A stretch of 29,160 nt of DNA from a virus: positions 1 through 29,160 of IMG/VR virus record IMGVR_UViG_3300010354_000430; one strand, written 5' to 3'. Every line of letters begins with the position of its first letter. Positions within the stretch are counted from its first letter, which is position 1. A program made the position numbers and the translations under genes. Below are positions 23,722 to 29,160 of the stretch, in pieces. The notes beneath the pieces were generated by a model, which saw only the letters and a list, made by a program, of their open reading frames with translations, made no database searches and was not told where the DNA came from.

Positions 23722-24729
23722 TCAGAATGAACCTAGAACAACTCGGCGGTTGTCTAGAACGCCAAAGCCAAGCTCTGCCCAGCCATAATAACCAGCCCTT
23801 TGCTGACGGTGTAGAGTTGGGTCTTCAAACACCTGTAGCTGCTGCTTAACTGGCATAACAAAGCTGTCGTTGGTTGACTGATCAAGGCCAACAACAAGCT
23901 CAACGTCACTAGTCTGAACTTGACCACTAAGCTCGTTAGTGAAGAAGTTCTGGTACTCCTGGCCTTCGCCAAGCTCATCAAGGGCACGGAGATTAACACC
24001 GAAGATGCGTGTGATTGGAGCGCCACCTTCTGGTGCAGCATAGATCTCACGACGAGTAACATCGTCAACTTGATCTAGACCCCAATTACGAATATCTTCT
24101 AATGCTTCTGGAGAAACATAAAGATCTGTTAATCTACCACGACCAACTGATGCGGAGTTACCGCCTGAGTTACGACGCATAACTGTTTGCATTAGTGAAA
24201 CTAATCTCTTACTAAATAGACCGGCTGTGGAGTCACCGTCATAAACAAGGATGTTACGGTCAACGCCAGCGGCTAGAAGAGTATGCCATGCATCGTCGTT
24301 CATCTTCTTGGTGAAACCGGCTTCCATTACTTGCATAGCACGACCAACAATATCCCATCTGGCTTCGCGGGCATAGCGAAGTAGATAGTCTACTGAAGAA
24401 GCAATGCTATATGTTGGGATCATTACATAATCACCCTCAACACTACGCTCTGGAATTCTACCGTGACCAGGATTGGTGTAAGCAATATGCTCACCTTCAA
24501 GGCCAGGAGAAACTAGATCAAGAGGAAATTCAGTTGTTGAACCGGCTTCCACGTTGATGGTTTCGAAAATATCACCAAGAATATTACCAACTAGAACACC
24601 CTTACGAAGAGGAAGTTCTAGAGCTTTGGCAAACTCACGTTGAGCAGCCATTGCTACATTTACATCGGCATCACCTGACTTGCGTAGGAGAGCGATGAAT
24701 TCATCACTAGGTCTGTTATTGATAGGCAT
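23722..24729 (-). CDS. major capsid protein (HK97-fold type)
   Basis: A 335-residue protein. The N-terminal 40 residues are helical (FIALLRKSGDADVNVAMAAQ), followed by the ILGDIFETINV and TTEFPLDLVSPG segments, SSVDYLLRYAREARWDIVGRA (a long spine-type helix at about 110-135), then RLTDLYVSPEALEDIRNWG (about 203-222), a pattern typical of the P-domain strand and helix in HK97-fold capsids, and a C-terminal YYGWAELGFGVLDNRRVV. No long N-terminal delta domain is seen, consistent with a separate scaffold. GC content is clearly higher (32 of 60 in 24001-24060) than in the portal (16 of 60 in 27841-27900), as expected for codon selection in an abundant protein. The gene is preceded by AAAGGAGAATT and followed by a terminator. 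Confidence 0.8.
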   Translation of the reverse strand: MPINNRPSDEFIALLRKSGDADVNVAMAAQREFAKALELPLRKGVLVGNILGDIFETINVEAGSTTEFPLDLVSPGLEGEHIAYTNPGHGRIPERSVEGDYVMIPTYSIASSVDYLLRYAREARWDIVGRAMQVMEAGFTKKMNDDAWHTLLAAGVDRNILVYDGDSTAGLFSKRLVSLMQTVMRRNSGGNSASVGRGRLTDLYVSPEALEDIRNWGLDQVDDVTRREIYAAPEGGAPITRIFGVNLRALDELGEGQEYQNFFTNELSGQVQTSDVELVVGLDQSTNDSFVMPVKQQLQVFEDPTLHRQQRAGYYGWAELGFGVLDNRRVVLGSF

Positions 24730-24755
24730 GTTTAATTCTCCTTTAGATTTTATAG

Positions 24756-25226
24756 TCAGGGAAGGTTGATTTCGACTTTGGCATAACCATCGGCATCCTT
24801 ACTACTAAGGAATCTACCGACTTGTAGCACACCAGAACTGCCTGGGCTGTCTGTGCGAAGATTGCCAGCATTAACATGGCAAGCATAAGCAGGATCGCCA
24901 GCACTGACAGATGATGTTGTGATACTGTTTGTTACAACGTAACCCTTACGGAGAACTGTAACCTTGCCACCCTTCTGTACCTCATCCTTATGCTGATTGA
25001 GATGTGTACGGGTTAGATCTTTGTTAACAACGTCGTTTAGTAGAATGCCTACTGGGCGACTAGCAGCAGTAACAGCAGCATACTTTACAAGGTTTACACC
25101 CTGGTCCATAGCTGCGCCAGAACCGGCAGTATCATGCACAACTACGCCACCGCGAGTAGCGGTGCCTTCATTGTAGAAGAAACTGATGTCTGTTTGAAGT
25201 TCGTATCTATCTGATTTTAGAGCCAT
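24756..25226 (-). CDS. putative capsid decoration/head stabilisation protein
   Basis: A 156-residue beta-rich protein located between the protease-scaffold gene and the major capsid gene, the same place as lambda gene D. It reads MALKSDRYELQTDISFFYNE, GGVVVHDT, an ARP-like segment (VTAASRPVGILLNDVVNKD), then GGKVTVLRKGYVVTNSITTS and a C-terminal LQVGRFLSSKDADGYAKVEI. The two Gly-rich turns before VRLL-type strands resemble small trimeric decoration proteins and DUF2190-like head proteins. The call relies on gene order and fold style; a characterised family is not certain. Like the capsid gene it is relatively GC-rich. A TAGGAGACT site precedes the ATG, and the gap to the capsid gene is 26 bases with its AGGAG site. 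Confidence 0.6.
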   Translation of the reverse strand: MALKSDRYELQTDISFFYNEGTATRGGVVVHDTAGSGAAMDQGVNLVKYAAVTAASRPVGILLNDVVNKDLTRTHLNQHKDEVQKGGKVTVLRKGYVVTNSITTSSVSAGDPAYACHVNAGNLRTDSPGSSGVLQVGRFLSSKDADGYAKVEINLP

Positions 25227-25246
25227 AGTATAGTCTCCTATTTATT

Positions 25247-25885
25247 TCACTTACTAAATACATTATCGGTTAACCACTGGGCCACACTGGCTCTAGTGGC
25301 ATTAAGTTCGTCTTCATCTCCAGAAGCGTCAACAAGAGTTGCCTCTGTTGACTTAACGCCATCAAAAAGCTCCTCTGTTACTTCTTCAGCAACAATACTA
25401 GCTTTAGGATTTTTGCTTTCATTTTCCTCGTCTTTTTTAACATTCTCTTTAACTTCTACTTTTTGCTCCATCTTTGCCATCTTCTTTTTGTAGACAGCAA
25501 CGATAGCTTCAAAAGCTGAATCTTCTAGATTATCATAAAGAGCGAGTGATTGTTCGGCTTCGGCATCTTCAAAGCCAGCCTGAATAAGACTAGCTTTTCT
25601 CATTGCCATTTTTTCTTTCTTTTTCATCATATGCATTTCGGCTTTTACATCGTTAAGTTCTGCCTCTTTAGCAGCTAGAGCATCCTGTAGATTCTGGATG
25701 GTCTGATCTTTTTCTGCAACTGCTTCTGTGAGAGTTTTATTGGTCTGCTCAAAATTTGATAGAGATTGCTGTAATTCTGTTACATTAACCTCTACATTTT
25801 CTGTAGCTTGTGTTTCGCTACTGACCTGTTCGGTAGCTACAGCAACAGCTTCGACCTGTTGCTCTACGGTATTTGTATCTGACAT
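25247..25885 (-). CDS. internal in-frame start: free scaffold protein
   Basis: An ATG at 25883-25885 lies in frame with the protease gene (residue 265, MSDTNTVEQQ). AAGGAG (25899-25894) sits eight bases upstream, one of the best ribosome sites in the window. The product would be 212 residues: acidic, with a coiled-coil segment (NLQDALAAKEAEL), a Lys/Met-rich part (MHMMKKKEKMAMRKA) and an acidic C-terminus. Scaffolds are needed in many more copies than protease, and nested protease/scaffold genes are known (lambda C/Nu3). Internal initiation is predicted from sequence only. Confidence 0.65.
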   Translation of the reverse strand: MSDTNTVEQQVEAVAVATEQVSSETQATENVEVNVTELQQSLSNFEQTNKTLTEAVAEKDQTIQNLQDALAAKEAELNDVKAEMHMMKKKEKMAMRKASLIQAGFEDAEAEQSLALYDNLEDSAFEAIVAVYKKKMAKMEQKVEVKENVKKDEENESKNPKASIVAEEVTEELFDGVKSTEATLVDASGDEDELNATRASVAQWLTDNVFSK

Positions 25886-26677
25886 ATCTTTTTCTCCTTG
25901 ATTAAGATTACTTGAACTTTGTTCATTTATAGAGAAAGCTTTACTAGCATCAAGAATAACACTTCTTGGATTTGCTGGTTTAGAAACCAAACCTTTGCCA
26001 GAAAAAGAAATGTCTCTTAATGATCTGCCAATTTTATAGTCTTCATACTGTCCAGTGCCACCATATGCCCTTAAATGCTTAGTTAAAAATGAAGAATCAT
26101 CATTTCTTGCTATTACTTTGTGACCACCATCTGGACTAATAAGAGCATAGTCAAAACCGGCAAATAAACATTCCATAGAAACGAACCATTTGCCTTGCTC
26201 GATTTCTGCTATAATTTTATTCATTCTTTCTCTATTTTCAGGATTAGTCCAACTATTGTATAGTACAGCTTCGGTTATGATATCAAATTCAGATGGAATA
26301 TCAGTAGTATCATTAGCTACTGCATTACCATTTCTATCAATAACATAGCTACCAGTGATATGACCTATAATATCGTTTTCATTATGCATGAAATTAAACT
26401 GTTTATCTTCTGGTGTTGATCTAGCAGCCCATGTGGCAGCAGTAGAAAATACATCGTCATTTTTATTCCACCCAGTAGACACTAAAACAGATTTAATATA
26501 GTATAGATCAAGTTGTTTTGGATTAGCTGTAGATGCTTTAATTTTTTGAACAACATCATGACTTAACTTACAATTGTCAGTAGTAGATAAAACTGCTGGA
26601 GAGCAAAAGGCAATAGAAGCCTGTGACTGCACAGAGGCAGCTAGACCGTCTAAGATTTCATATTTAAATACTTTCAT
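25247..26677 (-). CDS. prohead protease with C-terminal scaffold domain
   Basis: A 476-residue protein. Residues about 50-250 form a protease domain: YIKSVLVSTGWNKNDDVFS, FNFMHNENDIIGHITGSYV (H98 is the probable catalytic His), WFVSMECLFAGFDY (S167 the probable nucleophile) and RSLRDISFSGKGLVSKPANP, the conserved block near the domain end. Residues 265-476 are acidic and coiled-coil (EKDQTIQNLQDALAAKEAEL), typical of scaffold. An internal ATG (residue 265) with a strong ribosome site would yield a 212-residue scaffold alone, as in the lambda C/Nu3 arrangement. The protease would cleave scaffold and head proteins at maturation. Assignment of H98 and S167 is by pattern. The start follows GAGAGG with good spacing. 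Confidence 0.75.
   Translation of the reverse strand: MKVFKYEILDGLAASVQSQASIAFCSPAVLSTTDNCKLSHDVVQKIKASTANPKQLDLYYIKSVLVSTGWNKNDDVFSTAATWAARSTPEDKQFNFMHNENDIIGHITGSYVIDRNGNAVANDTTDIPSEFDIITEAVLYNSWTNPENRERMNKIIAEIEQGKWFVSMECLFAGFDYALISPDGGHKVIARNDDSSFLTKHLRAYGGTGQYEDYKIGRSLRDISFSGKGLVSKPANPRSVILDASKAFSINEQSSSNLNQGEKDMSDTNTVEQQVEAVAVATEQVSSETQATENVEVNVTELQQSLSNFEQTNKTLTEAVAEKDQTIQNLQDALAAKEAELNDVKAEMHMMKKKEKMAMRKASLIQAGFEDAEAEQSLALYDNLEDSAFEAIVAVYKKKMAKMEQKVEVKENVKKDEENESKNPKASIVAEEVTEELFDGVKSTEATLVDASGDEDELNATRASVAQWLTDNVFSK
25894..25899 (-). promoter_or_regulatory. internal ribosome binding site for nested scaffold
   Basis: AAGGAG on the minus strand, eight bases before the in-frame ATG at 25885. 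It encodes Gln-Gly-Glu in the long protein, so it could be coincidence, but the match and spacing are as good as at the true gene starts here. Confidence 0.65.
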
Positions 26678-26697
26678 TTATATTTTCCTCTCAACAT

Positions 26698-26734
26698 GCT
26701 AATACACAAAAAGCTAAAAACTATGTGTATTAGC
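26698..26734 (-). promoter_or_regulatory. hairpin overlapping the portal stop codon
   Basis: Perfect 11-bp inverted repeat: GCTAATACACA (26734-26724, minus strand) and TGTGTATTAGC (26708-26698), separated by 15 bases. The 5' arm contains the portal TAA stop (26732-26730). No U-tract follows on the minus strand, so it is not a standard terminator; an RNA processing or stability element between portal and protease messages is plausible. The protease ribosome site starts a few bases downstream. Confidence 0.5.
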
Positions 26735-28823
26735 TAATTTTATATTCAACAAAACATCCAACGATATGCTTACGATAAGAATCAATATTCATATTATTTA
26801 TCGATATATCTTTAGATTGTAATATATTTTTAAACTCTTGTGGAGTCTTTAAATTCTTAGAAAGAATATTATGTATATTTTCAGCAGTAGCAGTTTCTAG
26901 TATTTGTAAATTAGAAAATACATCTAGTTTTAATTGTTCAAGATTATCAAACTCGGCTTTAGTAAGCTGTCTAAGATTTTTCTTATTATTTAGATCTAAA
27001 TATGCTTTAGTTAATATATCTGAGGTGGTTTCCCAAGAAGACTCGGCCCATATTATTAATTCAGCAACACCTGGAGTAGACTTAGGATTAGCCACCCTTT
27101 GCTTTCTAACATTTGTATCTTGGCTTAACGGTGGTCTACCATTAGGTTTAGATTCGGGTTGTTTGGGCTGTGCAGTGGGAGAGGACGGCAAACCAAATCC
27201 GCCGCCCTTTGGAGCTAATAGCATATCTTTTGGAACGCTAGTTTTTATACCAACATCTTGTGGTAATATTTTGCCAGTTTGTAAAGCGATTTTTTCCAAG
27301 TCTTCTTTGATTTGTGGACGATGATATGGTCCAGCTTTTTGTGGGTTAGATTCATCTTCACGATCAGCAACCTCTCGTTTGAGACGAATTTTCTCAATTT
27401 GTGGAATTTCCTTAAATCTCTGTAAAAGCGTCTCTTGACTAATAATATCACGATCAGCAAGTTGTATAAGTAGATTTTTCTCTGCCGCTTCATCTGACAA
27501 TGACATTTGATCAAACTGTATGTAAGCTTTATATCTAAAACCCATAGCCTGTCTTACAAGCTCAACTTCTTTTTCCCAAAATCTTACTAATTGATCTCGT
27601 CCGTATTGTAGTCTTTCAACAAGAGTTTTAAGTGAGATGAAGTTATTGGTAAATCCACCACCATTAGTAGCCATACCTGTTAGTGTTGGAGGAACGCCAA
27701 GACCAGCATAGATACTATTTAAAACAGCAGTATATTTTTCTGATCCTAGAAATTTATAAACCTCGCTGCTAGATTCTTTGAATGATAGTTCTGGACCCCA
27801 TACTAATTCCATTGTGCCACCACCAACATTACTAGCTAAAATATCTCTTAATTTATTAATAGCTGCTTTATTTGGTAAAATCTTATGTTCTAGATTGCCG
27901 AGTGTCCATAGTCTAATGTTAGATATAGCTCCATCTAATGCTGATAAATCGGCTAGTCTCATTTTTTCTAGCATAATAACATCATCTAATATTGCATAAA
28001 TCATTGGATTGGCCCATAATAGCCAATCATCTTTCTTATAATGGAAAACGCTCACACGTTCTGGATCTAGTGGTACATCGCGTTCTCCACGCATGAGGCT
28101 TTGTTTAATTGCTACTGGTAAACTTTCAATAAAATCGTTGGGAAGATCTCCAGCTACAAATTTATCAAAAAAAGAATTAGATGTTACAGTATAATTCTGT
28201 ATGCCCATAAATAGAGATAGATTTCCATTTACAGATTTAACCGTAAGAGGATTGAAGAAATTGTATCTCCAGGGAATTTCGTTTGGTTTAGCGGATGGTA
28301 TATCAACACGAATATCGCTAGCTAAAGACTTCATATATTGAATAAGTTGGCTATTCATTTTAGCATAGCTACGATAAGTAATAACATTACCACATCGATA
28401 TAAAGTATTTAAAAATCTTTCGCTTATTTCTTTACCATTCACATTCTTAAACCACTGTTGATAGAATTTTTCAACACTTTTATTAGGATGAATAATCTCT
28501 ATACCTTGACTACCAAAATCACCCATAAGGTCAATAATATTACGAATAATACCAACTTTATCATATGCATCCATGCACATTTTGATAATGCTACGCTGCT
28601 GATTAGGGACCGCCTCATTTGGACGGAAAGCGTAATAATCTCTAGGGGTAAATCCTGGCTTAACAGATCTAGATGGTTCTATGTCTAAAAAGTGACGATA
28701 AATATTACCTTGAGATTTTGGCAAGCCAGTATAGTTATCAATATTGTCACTAAGTCTGTCCATAGCACTAGACTTACTATCAAAATTATCGTCTTGCCAC
28801 GTTATAATATTTTCGTCATTCAT
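26730..28823 (-). CDS. portal protein
   Basis: A 697-residue protein directly downstream of the terminase end. RNIIDLMGDFGSQGIEIIHP (about 95-114), then FYQQWFKNVNGKEISERFLN and TLYRCGNVITYRSYAKMN follow the wing/clip order of phage portals; later FHYKKDDWLLWANPMIYAIL and a helical GLGVPPTLTGMATNGGGF segment (about 370-390) also fit. Typical portals are about 450-550 residues, so the C-terminal extension is long: a Pro/Gln-rich, Gly-rich linker (about 545-590) is followed by about 110 helical residues with no recognised domain. Base composition is the AT-rich background. The gene begins 40 bases after the terminase stop, with a GAGAAAAC element before the ATG. Confidence 0.7.
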   Translation of the reverse strand: MNDENIITWQDDNFDSKSSAMDRLSDNIDNYTGLPKSQGNIYRHFLDIEPSRSVKPGFTPRDYYAFRPNEAVPNQQRSIIKMCMDAYDKVGIIRNIIDLMGDFGSQGIEIIHPNKSVEKFYQQWFKNVNGKEISERFLNTLYRCGNVITYRSYAKMNSQLIQYMKSLASDIRVDIPSAKPNEIPWRYNFFNPLTVKSVNGNLSLFMGIQNYTVTSNSFFDKFVAGDLPNDFIESLPVAIKQSLMRGERDVPLDPERVSVFHYKKDDWLLWANPMIYAILDDVIMLEKMRLADLSALDGAISNIRLWTLGNLEHKILPNKAAINKLRDILASNVGGGTMELVWGPELSFKESSSEVYKFLGSEKYTAVLNSIYAGLGVPPTLTGMATNGGGFTNNFISLKTLVERLQYGRDQLVRFWEKEVELVRQAMGFRYKAYIQFDQMSLSDEAAEKNLLIQLADRDIISQETLLQRFKEIPQIEKIRLKREVADREDESNPQKAGPYHRPQIKEDLEKIALQTGKILPQDVGIKTSVPKDMLLAPKGGGFGLPSSPTAQPKQPESKPNGRPPLSQDTNVRKQRVANPKSTPGVAELIIWAESSWETTSDILTKAYLDLNNKKNLRQLTKAEFDNLEQLKLDVFSNLQILETATAENIHNILSKNLKTPQEFKNILQSKDISINNMNIDSYRKHIVGCFVEYKIS

Positions 28824-28863
28824 ATTGTTTTCTCGTTAATCGGATTGGTAATCGGAACGCCTA

Positions 28864-29160
28864 TTAATACACATTTTTCATCTGTTCTGAGAACCAACTA
28901 GGACCAGAATATAAATTTTCATCCTCTGCCTTTTCGTCTCTATTTAGACCATGAGCAAAACCACCAAAAAACTTGTATTCTGCCTGCGTTGGTGTACGCT
29001 GTAATGTTCTAGCTGCCATGTTAGCCATTAACAATGCAGAATATCTATCTTTTCTAATTTTGTTTTTCTTACCAGTTCCAACTATTACTTCTGGAGTATC
29101 CCATCTATCTCTACCATTATTTGTTTGTGTCATTTGTATCATACTTAATTCATCTTTAAG
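28864..29160 (-). CDS. terminase large subunit, C-terminal fragment (partial)
   Basis: A frame open from the window edge (six codons before the first visible ATG at 29142) to TAA at 28864-28866, about 98 residues. It reads GRDRWDTPEVIVGTGKKNKI followed by RKDRYSALLMANMAARTLQR. The KDRYSALLMAN-type segment is familiar from the C-terminal nuclease part of terminase large subunits, where an Asp in KDR-like context and a following helix close the domain. The first visible Met is therefore probably internal. Position directly before the portal gene supports the call. The ATPase and most of the nuclease domain are outside the window, so catalytic residues cannot be inspected. Confidence 0.7.
   Translation of the reverse strand, partial: LKDELSMIQMTQTNNGRDRWDTPEVIVGTGKKNKIRKDRYSALLMANMAARTLQRTPTQAEYKFFGGFAHGLNRDEKAEDENLYSGPSWFSEQMKNVY

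Noticed and set aside
28824-28863. Tandem CCGATTA copies between the terminase and portal genes.
   Set aside because: Two seven-base copies in a short gap are not enough for an operator call, and the hairpin there has four pairs at most.
1-29160. tRNA, rRNA, CRISPR, insertion sequence or integrase.
   Set aside because: No such element was recognised by eye on either strand; a dedicated tRNA scan would settle the tRNA question.

Overview
The window is an AT-rich stretch of a tailed-phage genome (Caudoviricetes). Every credible gene lies on the minus strand, tightly packed, usually with a strong AGGAG-type ribosome binding site or a 1-4 base stop/start overlap. No host gene, integrase, tRNA, rRNA, insertion sequence or CRISPR array was seen. 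The content is virion structure and assembly, and the style of the proteins (modular SG-rich appendage proteins, Thr-rich linkers) resembles uncultured aquatic phages; that habitat is inference. A major tail tube protein, adjacent chaperone-like genes and a tape-measure start, with no sheath gene seen, suggest a long non-contractile tail (siphovirus-like).

In transcription order (high to low coordinates), the head block comes first: the end of the terminase large subunit (28864-29160, cut by the window edge), portal (26730-28823), a prohead protease fused to scaffold (25247-26677) with a well-formed internal start that would give free scaffold (25247-25885), a decoration-like protein (24756-25226) and the major capsid protein (23722-24729). 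A strong intrinsic terminator follows (23662-23695), overlapped by a candidate TATAAT box.

The region 8930-23609 is a long cassette of appendage-like genes: a tail-fibre-family protein, a 1065-residue fibre with YadA-head-like repeats, three proteins with Thr/Pro linkers (one with six tandem Ig/Fn3-like repeats), three modular fibre proteins that share terminal domains, and a GC-rich pair of glycine-rich proteins that looks recently acquired and tandemly duplicated. Two more fibre-like genes (5578-7497) sit between putative neck genes. Appendage genes usually lie after the tape measure, so this placement between capsid and neck is unusual.

The tail block is last: connector/completion candidates (3479-5570, 7509-8343), the tail tube protein (2441-3427), two paralogous chaperone-like genes flanking a small gene (145-2376), and the first 41 codons of the tape measure (1-123). 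The start codon of the first chaperone-like gene lies in the loop of a 16-bp hairpin followed by a T-rich tract, a good candidate for expression control between the abundant tube protein and the assembly factors. There is no stretch over 300 bases without a gene. The largest gap, 8344-8618, holds a probable 58-codon ORF.
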